Below are positions 1-8,437 of a stretch of DNA of 30,233 nucleotides, one piece after another. The translations under genes were made by a program, and so were the position numbers. Origin of the DNA: Prorocentrum cordatum (lineage: Eukaryota; Sar; Dinophyceae; Prorocentrales; Prorocentraceae); assembly GCA_963575745.1 (NCBI GenBank), contig CAUYUJ010004978.1, positions 35,001 to 65,233 on the forward strand, read 5' to 3'. The notes under the pieces were generated by a model. The model was given only the letters and a program-made list of their open reading frames with translations. It did no database searches and had not been told where the DNA came from. Each line of letters begins with the position of its first letter. The stretch's first letter is position 1.

Positions 1-48
1 CAGGTCCGCTACGACACGCGTCCGCGGATAGAGAAAATCAGCGCCATG
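1..48 (+). CDS. Possible 3' part of an exon of an unknown gene, cut by the window edge
   Basis: The frame from base 1 is open and reads QVRYDTRPRIEKISAM. It is followed directly by GTAAGG at 49-54, a good match to a eukaryotic 5' splice site. Most third positions are G or C, as in other coding-like blocks of the window. The frame stays open for seven more codons into the presumed intron and then stops. No family is recognised from 16 residues, and the next exon was not found. A C tract follows at about 108-120. The call rests only on the open frame plus the donor motif, so chance is a real alternative. Confidence 0.28.
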
Positions 49-125
49 GTAAGGGATGGGAGGGAGGGGTAGGACGTCAGATATGACGCGAGCGCACCTA
101 GCTTGTCCCCCCCCCCCCTCCTCTT

Positions 126-290
126 CGGCCCCCATGGGCTGCCCCATGCATGAGCTGCGCCAAGATGCTGGCCCCCCATAGGCTGCCCCCATCCATGGGT
201 TCATAGATTGCCCGCATCGGCCGCCCCTCAGGCCGCCCACACAGGGCGCCCCCATAGATTGCCCTCAGCATCGCCATCATAACCATCATC
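126..290. repeat. Degenerate GGCTGCCCCCAT-type minisatellite patch
   Basis: Short irregular units built on GGCTGCCC(C) with CAT/CAC/CGG spacers repeat every 12-18 bases. Similar patches lie at about 1140-1555, 10430-10980 and 11870-12270. Open frames on the minus strand here (Gly/Ala/Met-rich) are by-products of the repeat. Confidence 0.5.
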
Positions 291-899
291 AGCAATGCCA
301 TCCTCATCGTTTGCAAATCTGGGCATCTGGAAACGTCCACCCCAGCTGCTATTAATGTGCTTCGTTGGGTTACATGTGTTGCAATGCGCGCGCGTCTGCT
401 TTTCGTGGTGCCGTTGTGCTCGAGAGCTTGTGTTTTGGGTCGTGTATCCGCTCGGTTACTTGATGTCTACCCCGCGTCGGTCGGTGCTTCCTTTTCTCCG
501 CTTCCGCGCGGCAGCGTACCCTTCGTGGGGATTCGGCCGACGCAGCCAATAGGCGTCGATTGCAAACCTACGCTGTCGAATTCTTCATGTCGTCTCCAAG
601 GCGACCGTGCAAGATTTGAGGCCTCGGTTTATTTGCAGCGCTACTCCGACCGCGCACAATCACCAGGCGACGCTAAGTGAAGCTAACAGAGGCCCCAATC
701 ACCCCAACTAACAGTACAGACTTGTAGAACAAGAATTCGCTGTTGTATTAGAAATATGTTTCAGCTTGTTTCCACTTCGAACTTTCCGGGGTGCACATGC
801 GCCCGCTGCGTCCGCGCGCTCGGGCGATTATTCCATCGGTGACACAATCGCTCGGGGTCTCGAAGCAGATCGCTCGGGACCCCCATCGAGGTCGTGGAA
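291..899. other. Unassigned stretch, no gene seen
   Basis: This is less GC-extreme than its surroundings and contains no convincing coding block on either strand. It is duplicated at about 11008-11615 with a few substitutions. The short open frames read as random protein. Confidence 0.4.
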
Positions 900-1400
900 A
901 ACAGCGCCCCCCAAAATGTACAGATCGGGCAGGGTCGAGGATGGAGGATCGACGATTGAGGGGGGTCGTTCTCCCCCCGAGCCCCTGCTTAATTATTTTC
1001 GTTATGCTCGAACTTGTTCTGCTCCAGCTCTCGTTCCTCATTCATCCTCCGCCCCCCTCGTCTTGCCCTTCCTCCCTTTTCTCCAGCTTCCCTTCTTCTA
1101 CCTCCTGATCCTCCTGATATTCCTCCGTTTCCAATGTTGGGCTTCCTGCGGGCGTCTTCCTGTGCCGCGCCCCCATGGGTTGCCCCCGCCCATAGGCCGC
1201 CCCCCGGGCAGCTCCCATGGGAGGCCCCCGCAGGTTGCCACCACAGGCTGCCCTCGTCCATGAACAGCCCGCGTCGGGCGCGTCCATGCGCTGCCCCATC
1301 GACCGCCCTCATCGACAGGCTGTTTCCGATCGGCTGCCCTCACGGGGCGCCCCCGCAGGCTGCGCCCACAGGCTGCCCCCCACAGGCTGCCTCGCATGCT
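900..1400. repeat. Dispersed repeat family, copy a
   Basis: A GGATCGA-rich head, a G6/C6 hairpin-like element (GGGGGGTCGTTCTCCCCCC), a CT-rich middle and the tail GACAGGCTGTTTCCGATCGG occur in the same order at 11617-12117, at 10040-10600, and inverted at 25495-25900. The tail runs into the GGCTGCCCCC minisatellite. No coding capacity is recognised. The repeated order of the same landmarks at four places is the evidence. Confidence 0.6.
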
Positions 1401-1555
1401 GCCCCCGCGGGCTGCCCCCATAGCCTGCTCTGGCAGGTTGCCCGCGTCGGCTGCCCCCCCGCGAGCTGCCCCCATCCATGGGCTGCCCGCGTCGGATGCT
1501 CTCATAAGCTGCCCGGATTGGCTGCCCTCATTGGCTGCGCTCTTATCGTTCGTTC
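1140..1555. repeat. GGCTGCCCCC minisatellite array
   Basis: More than twenty imperfect units of 12-18 bases (GGCTGCCCCCAT, AGGCTGCGCCCAC, GGGCTGCCCCCAT and similar) fill this stretch. It is the longest patch of this family in copy 1 and is matched at about 1857-2270 kb-offset positions 11857-12272 in copy 2. Long open frames through it on both strands result from the absence of A/T-rich stops. Confidence 0.7.
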
Positions 1556-1559
1556 CCAT

Positions 1560-4500
1560 GGGGCGAAAACAAAAACAACAAAAAAAACGGAGCGAAGTGC
1601 ACGCGCGCGCGTCGTCGCGCGCGCATGCCGAAATCCTTCAAAAACCTTCGGTGTCCGAGGGATTTCGCAATCGAGTTTCCAAGAAACCATACAAACACAC
1701 ATGGTTTCGCAACGCTGGACTGGTCGCGCCCGCGGACTGGTCGCGGGAAAAAATGTCGCGCGCGCGTCTGGGCGCCGGGGCATTGATAGAGGCCCGCGGG
1801 CATCGGGCGGCGCCGCGCCAGGTTGGGAGCGCGCCACGTCGCGCGTCATCTGTTTTGCGTTTCTGGCGGGTGCTCGCGCGGCGCGGAGTTCTCGCCGCCG
1901 CGGCGACGCTCGCCCACCCCCCGCGCCCAAGATATTATTCTGATGCATGCGACTTGCTGGCGGCCCCGCATCCGACGACTTTGGCGCGCGAGAGGTATCG
2001 GCCGCGTCCGCCGCCGCCCCGCCGCCCCGCGACGCCGTCGCGCGGGCGCTGGGATGACCGCCCTCCGCGCTGCGGAGAGCTCGCCCACTTCGTTGTGTCA
2101 TTACCGTGCTGAGCGACGCCGCGCGCCTCGCCATGGAGCTTCGAAGAGCAGCGCTTCTTGTTGCCGCGGTGCTCTGGGGTGGCGCGGGGGCGGTCGGCGC
2201 TGGCAGGCTTCGCCCCTGCGCCGGCGAGGGCATTGCCCCCCCTGCGCGCGGGGCGCGGCGCGCGCAGGGCGGGGGCGCCTGCCGTGGGCGACCTGGGCGG
2301 CACGGTGCACGTGCATTTAGAAGAGGGAACGGAGGCGCGTCGCGCATGCATGGCAGCGCGAATGGCGCGCTTCCAGGGGCGGCGGACCCGGTCGACGCAT
2401 GGGGAGCACAGGGGGATAATCTAGCGGAAAGACGGAGGCGCTCCCGCGCAAATTCGGGCAGCGCAGCTCTGCCCCCCCCATCGCCAATCGCGCGAGGATT
2501 GCCGAGCTCGATTACAAGAGCGCCCGCGCGAGGTCTGCAATTGAAGCGTCATTTGCCGCCGTAGAGGCAACCGCGCAGCGCCAGAGCTGCTCGGCGAAGC
2601 GATTTGAGCGCTCTGTCCAGGCCCGGCTCCGGGGCGACCCGCGGCAATGAGCGCGCGGCGCGCGCGGCGGGCCACGAACTCGCGCTGCAATATTCGCCCC
2701 GCTCGCAGGGCGAATGCGCGCGTGTATGAGGAGGCTCGAGTGCGAGAGGGTCTGCGCACAGGTGAGTCTCAGCGCGAGTGGAGCTGCTGACTGCATGCTG
2801 GTCTGGGGGCATGCTCCATAAGTGCGAGCGGGCATGGGCCGAGCGGGGCTTCCGAACGCGTTTTTGCGCATCGAATATGCGAGCTTTCCAAAGGGCTTCG
2901 CCGCTTCCTTCCGGGCGCCCTCCTCTCGCGGGCCGCGCGCCCGCCCGCTCCCCCGACGACAGGCGGCGTTCCTGCCTCTTCCGCTCCCCGCTCCGACAGT
3001 TGTCGACCGTCTGCAGCGCCCCGCCCTCCGCGCCATCGGAGACCGCGGGAGGGGGGCGCAGAGGCGGGCGAGGATTGCCACCGGGGGTTGTCGGAGTGGG
3101 GGGGAGCGCGGCGCGCTTCGGTCGGCGCCCTCCGCCGACGGCGCAGCCCTGGGCCTTTCCGCGCCCCCGCGCACTATCTCTCGCGATCCCCCTTCTTCGG
3201 GCAATTGCCGGGCGAGGGGGCGAGAGGTCGTCGGCGATTGGAAGGGGGGCAGTCGGAGAAGGCGCTGGGCTTGCCGGACATTGTTGGGGGGGGTCATCGC
3301 CCCCGATCGGGCTTCAGCAACCTGGGCCCTCCCCCCGCGCATTATATATATATACATATGCGCCGACAGTGCGACCGCCGTTATCAATCGTCGCTTCCGC
3401 TCGCCCGCGCGAGCGGCGCAGGCTGCTCGCGACAGTTAGCGGGGCGGGGGCGGCCGCGGGGCGCCCGGGCGAAACGCGGGAATCACATCGAGATATTCGC
3501 CGCCGAGCAGCGTCTTGGGCGTTTCGAGGAGGGGCGGGCGCGCGTGCGAGGAGCAGGGGGGTGTCCTACCCGCGCGTGCTTCCCGCCCACCATTCGTCGC
3601 CGCGGCGGCGCTGCCCCCCCGCTCCCTGGCGATCGCGGCTGATTTTCTGGATGGAGACAAAGGGGCACGACCCGCGCGCCCGCGCCTGGCTCGGCCCCGC
3701 GCCGAGCTGGCGAGGCGCGGAAGTCAGCGACGGATCCCGCGAGTTCACGCACGCGCGCGCGCGTTTCCGGGAAGAGCAACCAGGGCGCCCCCGGAGATTC
3801 GTCGCCGCCAGCGTCGCGGCGCGGCCGGTCGCTTTCTATCAGTTCGCTCGCCGTGGCACGGCGGGCGCGCCTGCGGGCGCGCGGAGAGCAGCGCGCGCGC
3901 GGAGAAGCCGCGAGCATTCTGACTTGTCGGGCGCGTGATTAGCGACGGCCGCGGACATGATCGGGCGGCTGTTAACTGTCGCGTGCCTGCTGACCCTCGC
4001 CCTCGGCCTCCGCCAGGGGAGCGCTCGGCACGCCCGTCGCGCGGCGCAGGGCCGCAGCGCGAGGGGCGCGCTCGGGGCCGTCGCGCGACCGCGATGGCGC
4101 GCGAGGCCTCGCGCAGGAGGGCAGGCGACAGGGGGGCGTCGTCGGTGCGGAACCAGCCAGCGAATTCCAGGATCGCTTTTTGCTTCGCTGGCGCATGCGA
4201 CGCGCTGCCAGCGCGCCGTGCCGAAGCGAGCGACCCAATCGCAGATGATTTGGCGCGGGCCCTTACTTTCCTCGCGCGTCGCTCCGCGCGACGTTTGGGC
4301 CTGGGCGCAGGTTTAATTTGCGCAAATCTGCGCGCGGGCTTGCTGCGTCGCCGCGGCGCCAGGGCCCTCGCCGCGCGACGGGGCCGCCGCGCGGGCGTTT
4401 CTCCGCCAGGGCGACCGCGCTGCTCGCCAGCGGGCGCGCGGACACTGTTGACGAGTGCGGGCAGTAGCTGGGTCGCGGGCGACGATGCCAGCGACAGGCC

Positions 4501-4972
4501 GCAGCTCGCGAATCCAATTGCAGGGGCTCGCGGCCCCCCGCGAGGCGCGCCGACCCGTCGCCCTGGGGCGAGCTTGCACGGGCGAGCCAAGCAAACCGCG
4601 GCGCTTGCGATGGGCGAGCGAAGCCGAACACTGCAAATCCACAGCGCGGAGGCATGTTCCTGCGCGGCGGTGGCTTGATCTTCTGTCTCTGGTCAACGTC
4701 AGCGCATATCGCTAGTGTGCAATATTGCCATTGCCCTGTTGCTACCGCGTATGATTGTGTTCGCGCTCGGGCGCGCGCTTTGCTCGAACTTAATGCTGGC
4801 ATGTCGCATGATCGCGGGCGTTCGGAATAGCATTGCACGTGTCCCAGGGCAGGTGGGCCACGCGCGCGGCGCGCCCAGAGCAAGCGCAGCTCTGCCGACG
4901 CACGTGGAAGCACGCATTTGGGAACATGTCGACCCCGTGCCATCCTTGGCACAAACAAATGCGTTCAGTCGG
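1560..4972. other. Very GC- and GCGC-rich stretch, mostly unassigned
   Basis: All six frames are open for long runs because stop codons are rare in this composition, so ORF length means little. A few blocks look more coding-like than the rest. One is a hydrophobic N-terminus after ATG 2133 (MELRRAALLVAAVL...), whose only early change in copy 2 is Arg to Lys. Another is a minus-strand C-terminus ending at 2512 (...ASIADLARALL stop). A third is a minus-strand block at 3972-4187, listed separately. A short TA run lies at 3342-3356. Alternating purine-pyrimidine CGCG runs (for example 3750-3763) could adopt Z-DNA. Nothing here is recognised as a known gene. Confidence 0.4.
3972..4187 (-). pseudogene. 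Coding-like minus-strand block, frame broken (copy 1)
   Basis: Read on the minus strand from a CAG at 4190-4188, the block gives KQKAILEFAGWFRTDDAPL and continues through a helical, Ala/Arg-rich segment, with G or C in most third positions. Compared with copy 2 (14676-14890), the Ile and Leu codons of AILEF differ by two adjacent synonymous changes. This fits past purifying selection. An extra G near 4062-4066 puts the tail out of frame here, whereas copy 2 reads on to a TAA. A plus-strand ORF starting at 3957 (MIGRLLTVACLLTLALGL, signal-peptide-like) overlaps it, so strand assignment is uncertain. The family is not recognised. Confidence 0.25.

Positions 4973-5011
<39 letters not shown>
4973..5011. 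repeat. (CAT)13 microsatellite
   Basis: Thirteen perfect CAT units precede the relic leader. In copy 2 the locus is interrupted by a 232-bp insertion and only six CAT units remain on its right side. Poly-His or poly-Ile reading frames through it are incidental. Confidence 0.95.
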
Positions 5012-5035
5012 GTGTACTCATCATGTACTCATTCA

Positions 5036-5057
5036 TCCGAAGCCGTTTTGGGTCAAG
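5036..5057 (+). other. Relic dinoflagellate spliced leader, site 1 (copy 1)
   Basis: Bases 5037-5057 match the last 21 nt of the conserved dinoflagellate trans-spliced leader at 18 positions, and base 5036 (T) fits the degenerate first position. Mismatches are at leader positions 4 (T to A), 9 (A to G) and 16 (C to G), counted without the degenerate base. Relic leaders in genomic DNA are known in dinoflagellates as marks of retroposed mature mRNAs. Here the leader is followed by 31 nt of pyrimidine-rich sequence ending in CAG, then G and ATG at 5090. I compared against the leader from memory. Confidence 0.7.
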
Positions 5058-5381
5058 GTGTCGGTCTCGCTTTTCTCCCGCATCCCAGGATGCCCCGGCG
5101 GTGCTCGTGCTCTTGTTTCCGACAGCCTCGGTACTGGGTCGGTCTGTGGTGGACCGCGCAGCAGCTGCGCGACTTTGTGTGCTCATCTGCCGACGAAGGC
5201 GGCGACGAGGAGGTTCAGGAGGTTTCCTCCGACGACTGCGAGGAGGTCGAGGAGGGTTCTCCGTTTCGTACGCCGCCTCCTCTTGGAAGCCCACCCAGCA
5301 CCGCAGCCAGCTCTTCTGCCCCTGCTGCCAGCGCTTCTTCCGCTCCGGCCAGCTCTCCCGCCGACGCGGGAGGCGATCGCA

Positions 5382-5436
5382 CCGACGACGGCGGCGACGA
5401 CAGCAGCAGCGCGACGACGGCGACGACGACGACGGG

Positions 5437-5490
<54 letters not shown>
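5382..5490. repeat. GAC/GGC trinucleotide repeat within the coding region
   Basis: This is a nearly pure GAC tract with occasional GGC and CAG units, open in all three forward frames (poly-Asp, poly-Thr, poly-Arg). The poly-Asp frame joins the CPCC block upstream. It is the same in copy 2 at 16300-16408. Confidence 0.95.
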
Positions 5491-5491
<1 letters not shown>

Positions 5492-5805
5492 CCCCCCCCC
5501 TTCCCTGTCAGGCGCCCTGGGGCGGCCGAGGAAAAAACGTCGCCGCTGGGCCTCCGGAGCGCTGCAGGCGCCCGCTGCTTCGCCTGCTCCGCCGCTGCCG
5601 CAGGCAGCTCCTCCGGCACCGCCCACGGAGGCCGCTGCGCCCGCCAGCTCAGCCACCCCCCCGCCGCAGGCAGCTCCTCCGGCACAGCCGCAGGCAGCTC
5701 CTCCGGCACCGCCCGCTGGGACCGGTGCGCCGCCGCCACCTCAGCCACCGCGCCGCCGCAGGGCCGCGCCGAAGACTGGGCCGAGACCTACTCGAAGGGG
5801 CCGGT

Positions 5806-6010
5806 CCCCCTGCTGCTGCTGCTCCTCCTCATCCTTTCCTCTCCTTCCTCCCTTCCCTTTCCTTTCCTTCCTCTCCTTCCTCTCCTCCCTCTCCTCCCCC
5901 CCCTTCCTCCCCTCCTCTTTCTCCTTTCCTTCCTCTCCTTCCTCCCTTCCTCCCTCTCCTTCCCCTCCTCCCTCTCCTTTCCTCTCTCTCCTTCCTCCCC
6001 TTCCACTTCT
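5806..6010 (+). repeat. Polypyrimidine (CCTTCC/CTCCTT) tract free of AG
   Basis: About 205 bases are almost purely C and T. From a possible donor GT at 5804 there is no AG dinucleotide until 6039-6040 (CTCTGCCAG), as expected for the 3' part of an intron. Using that AG would remove the first CPLC pair of the zinc ribbon, so either the tract is translated (Leu/Ser/Pro-rich) or a non-AG acceptor lies before 6026. The tract could form triplex DNA. Copy 2 has it at 16724-16928. Confidence 0.85.
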
Positions 6011-6179
6011 TCGCCCCCCGTCGGGTGCCCGCTCTGCCAGGGGGCGCTGCGGCCCGTGGTCACGCGCGAGGGGCGGTCGTTCCTCGGCTGCGGGGGCTTC
6101 CCGCGCTGTCAGCACCGGCGCGCGCCCGAGCCCCGCGAACGCGAGAACTTCCCTGAGCGCGTGTTCCTCGAGTGGCTGG

Positions 6180-6546
6180 GTAGGCCTGCTTCCTGTTTCT
6201 CCTCTGCGTGATCCGCCGTTGCCTGCTGTGCCCCCTTCGTTTTTCCAATCCCTCCTTCGTCTGGTTCCCCGTGGGCGCTGGCCGGAGGACGGGGGTCGGA
6301 AATGCGGAAGGGGGCGCGGCAGGCAACAGCGAATCCCTCAGTGCACCGCGCCACTTCGAGCGGCACGTCTGGTTCCGAACGCTTCAGCGGCCTGCGGCGG
6401 GGGCGCGGGTGCAGCTTTCGACATTCCTCCCTTGTCCTCCCTCTCACCCCCTGCCCCAGCCCCCTCTGGCGCTCTTGTCCTCTGAGTCCATATCCGGCCG
6501 CAGCCGTTTTGGCCCAAACGCGCGCCTCTGCTGCCCCTCTCCGCAG
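6180..6546 (+). other. Intron 1 (GT-AG, 367 bp), copy 1
   Basis: The donor is CTGG|GTAGGC and the acceptor CCCCTCTCCGCAG|GG after a pyrimidine run. Removing it joins the zinc-ribbon frame (codons starting at positions congruent to 2 mod 3) to the frame of the transposase ORF (0 mod 3), giving ...FLEWLG then MGKGSSSS without a stop. A second relic leader lies just before the acceptor, so the same AG could also have been a trans-splice site for a separate transcript. A coding-like stretch at about 6343-6412 (HFERHVWFRTLQ) leaves open a small extra exon. Confidence 0.55.
6497..6518 (+). other. Relic dinoflagellate spliced leader, site 2 (copy 1)
   Basis: Bases 6498-6518 match the 21-nt leader at 17 positions (mismatches at 4, 9, 17 and 21), with G at the degenerate first position. 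As at site 1, position 9 is G, giving CCGTTTTGG instead of CCATTTTGG. It is followed by 28 nt ending CCGCAG, then GG and ATG 6549. The recurrence of the same arrangement argues against chance. Confidence 0.6.
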
Positions 6547-7394
6547 GGATGGGCAAGGGCTCGTCCTCCTCCTCCTCCTCCTTAGCGGCCGCTCGGCGAT
6601 GGAATCAGAGTCGGAAGGGCCGCCCGGCGCGGGCGATGGTAGCGAAACGTGGTCCTCTGCACCGGAGGCCCACGAAGGAGACCTGCAAGTCCGCCGCGAA
6701 GCAGGCCTCCGCCAACTCTGTCGTGAAGAAGGGCTCCGCCAAGTCCGCCAGAAAGCAAGGCTCCACGCAGTCCGTCTCGAAGCAGGCCTCCGCCAAGGCG
6801 GCCCCGTACACGCCGAAGCACCAGCAGCCGCAGGGACCGCAGAAGTGGACCCGAGACGTCCTATCGAACAACCCTGAGACCACGGTGGGCGACTTGGCCG
6901 GCATGGGCGAGAAGGGCTTGATCCTTCACTTGCTCAAGCACGGCTTCTTGGACAAACCTCTCTGCTGCCCTTTCTGCAAGGTTGGCGGCGTCACCGACTT
7001 GCAGAAGTACCGCGGCAAGTACCAGTGCAGATGCACGCGGGCCCAGTGCAAGAGATTCATACTTCCCCAGGCGGAGTCGATTCTTTTCAAGTCGCAGACA
7101 GAGTTGCGCTTCCAGGCCGTCGCCCTCATGCTGGCCGTGCGGGGCGTGGCCATCTCTCTCGCCCCCCTCTTCTGCACGGGCCTCACGAGCCAGATTGCGC
7201 AACCAATGTGCCAGAGCTGGTGCAGAGCTATCCAGGCATACGTCAGCGATAAGCAGGCCGAGATCCACGTCGAGGGGAAGCCGTCGGCCCTCGCCGAGCA
7301 CGAAGCCGACGAAGGAGCTTTCGGACTGGACAAGGGCGGAGACGGCACCCCCGGAGGAGGCGCGGTTCGTGGAATACCTGGGCGCGAAGAAAAG

Positions 7395-7498
7395 GCACCC
7401 TTCTCTGCTCCAACTCCATCTTCCCTCGTCTCCCTTCCCTGCTCCTCTCCACGCCCCCTCGCCCACCCTCTTCTTCCCACCTTTCTCCCTGGCGACAG
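7395..7498 (+). other. Intron 2 (GC-AG, 104 bp), copy 1
   Basis: The boundaries are AAAAG|GCACCC and GGCGACAG|GAAG, with a pyrimidine-rich body. GC donors with AG-G junctions are common in dinoflagellates. Splicing forms one AGG codon across the junction and joins VEYLGAKKR to KSLHITRRG in frame; the length is not a multiple of three. The upstream frame is one base out of phase with the main transposase frame, so an indel between 7310 and 7370 is also needed. Confidence 0.45.
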
Positions 7499-7803
7499 GA
7501 AGAGCTTGCACATCACTCGCCGTGGCCCGAAGGAGTGCACCATCGCCCGCCAGTCGAATGGACGGTGCTCCCCGAGGCAGCTGACGTCGAAGGAATGGGC
7601 CGCTCCCCGTGATCGTCCGGGCGCTTCTGGCAAACCACTCGTGGGCAAGCACGTCCTCCAGCACGCGGACGGTGCTCCCGCGCACGGTGCTGCGCGGAAG
7701 GGGGCCAAGGTGCCTCGGGACACAGTGACGCACGCTTCTGTGAAGGGGGGGCCTTTTTTTCAGACGTCTGGCTGCCGCCGCCCCGCCTGCCTCCACCCTC
7801 CGC

Positions 7804-7839
7804 GACGACGGCGACGACGACGACGACGACGAACACGCA

Positions 7840-7908
<69 letters not shown>

Positions 7909-7920
7909 GGCGTCGACAGC
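7804..7920. repeat. GAC/GGC trinucleotide repeat near the transposase 3' end
   Basis: This is a GAC-rich tract shading into GGCGAC units. Its poly-Asp frame is the same as the GTQSLD block downstream, but a TGA at about 7941 lies between. Copy 2 (about 18722-18840) differs in unit number and by a frame-changing indel at GGCGGGACGG. Confidence 0.9.
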
Positions 7921-8437
7921 GTCGACGGCACCTCCCTCCCCTGATCTTCCCCACCTCCGTCTGGGGAGAGGCGGTCCAAAGCTTGCTCCCACAAAGCTGG
8001 GGCCAAGACCGTGCGCGCGCCGGCCGGCACTCAATCCCTCGATTCCACGTGGGGACGCGCCAAGGCGTGCGCGTGGCGTCCAGAGAACGAATGCTCAGGC
8101 GCGTGACTCTAGGGTTGCTGACTACCAGCGGCGCCACTGGCGCATGGGAGACGACCTGTGGAAGGCCGCGGGGCAGGCCATCCGCTACCTGAACACGCCG
8201 GAGTAAAACCAGTCCGTGCACAAGTCAGCCTCGTCGCCGTCGTCGTCGCGGCTGTCGTCCCCGTCGTCCTCCTCGTCGCCCTCGTTGGTTTTTGTCATCT
8301 TGCACGCAATTCTTGGATGCGTTCTTCGCGACATACTTCGACGACGCCTGCGGCGACTGACCGCCAGCCCCCGTCTTTTTGGAAACGCCTCTGTGGTCTA
8401 CCGTTCCAGCGTGCTTCGGCCAAACTATCGGACTACG

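Larger units (their letters stand above)
5090..6179 (+). pseudogene. First exon region of the zinc-ribbon/transposase-like gene (copy 1), frame-broken
   Basis: ATG 5090 opens MPRRCSCSCF and an acidic block rich in DDCEEVEE (frame 2). From about 5270 the best GC3 frame is frame 1, giving SSWKPTQHRSQLFCPCCQRF, a possible zinc-binding CPCC block, then a poly-Asp tract from the GAC repeat. After the C9 run at 5492-5500 the best frame is frame 0: a basic PRKKRRRW cluster (possible nuclear signal) and a Pro/Ala-rich linker to about 5800. After the pyrimidine tract, frame 2 resumes with a topoisomerase-type C4 zinc ribbon (Cys codons at 6026, 6035, 6089, 6107; CPLCQGALRPVV ... CGGFPRC). It ends ERVFLEWLG at the GT donor 6180. 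A single 498-residue frame-2 ORF (4715-6211) spans it all, but only its ends look coding. Indels in repeats are the likely cause. Confidence 0.5.
126..8103. repeat. Large segmental duplication, copy 1 (partner 10843-19024)
   Basis: Starting at CGGCCCCCATGGGCTGCC, the sequence matches the partner base for base over almost 8 kb, with scattered substitutions and small indels. The offset is 10717 at the left and 10918 near the right end. Most of the difference is a 232-bp insertion in copy 2 at 15680-15911. Similarity ends at about 8103, inside the C-terminal coding block of the transposase-like gene. Copy 1 keeps that block while copy 2 runs into an unrelated repeat. Introns, GAC tracts and the pyrimidine tract are also shared, so the duplication is recent, or one copy is an assembly artefact. 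Confidence 0.92.
6547..8206 (+). pseudogene. IS1595/ISXO2 (Merlin)-like DDE transposase-derived gene, copy 1; C-terminus kept, 2-nt lesion
   Basis: From ATG 6549: a Ser run, a basic linker of four ~9-residue units (KQASANSV, KKGSAKSA, RKQGSTQSV, SKQASAKAA), then an N-terminal zinc ribbon (C140, C143, C160, C162, C167). A helical segment ends HEADEGAFG, with D254 (codon 7308-7310) as candidate first catalytic Asp. A frame change near 7320-7360 leads to ARFVEYLGAKKR. The GC-AG intron 7395-7498 joins it to KSLHITRRGPKECT, and the candidate second Asp lies in HVLQHADGAPAHG (codon 7668-7670). After a GAC tract and probable intron, frame 1 gives PAGTQSLDSTWGRAK (8023-8064). Loss of 2 nt after 8064 relative to copy 2 separates this from the C-terminal block (TNAQARDSRVADYQRRHW to TAA 8204-8206). 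No terminal inverted repeats were found. The family call is from motif layout, not a search. Confidence 0.6.

Noticed and set aside
1502-4958. Long overlapping ORFs (200-390 residues) on both strands in the GC-rich stretch
   Set aside because: All frames are open because stops are rare at this G+C. The translations are Arg/Ala/Pro-rich without domain features, and most change frame between the two copies.
4973-5011. Histidine-rich metal-binding tail
   Set aside because: It is a CAT microsatellite upstream of the relic leader and of the best ATG, and it is disrupted in copy 2.
5382-5490. Poly-Arg or poly-Thr protein domain
   Set aside because: It is only a shifted reading of the GAC repeat; the flanking blocks favour the poly-Asp frame.
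7740-7763. 24-base micro-intron (GTGAAG...TTTTTTTCAG)
   Set aside because: The ends look right and it is codon-aligned, but it is shorter than plausible introns and splicing gives no better protein.
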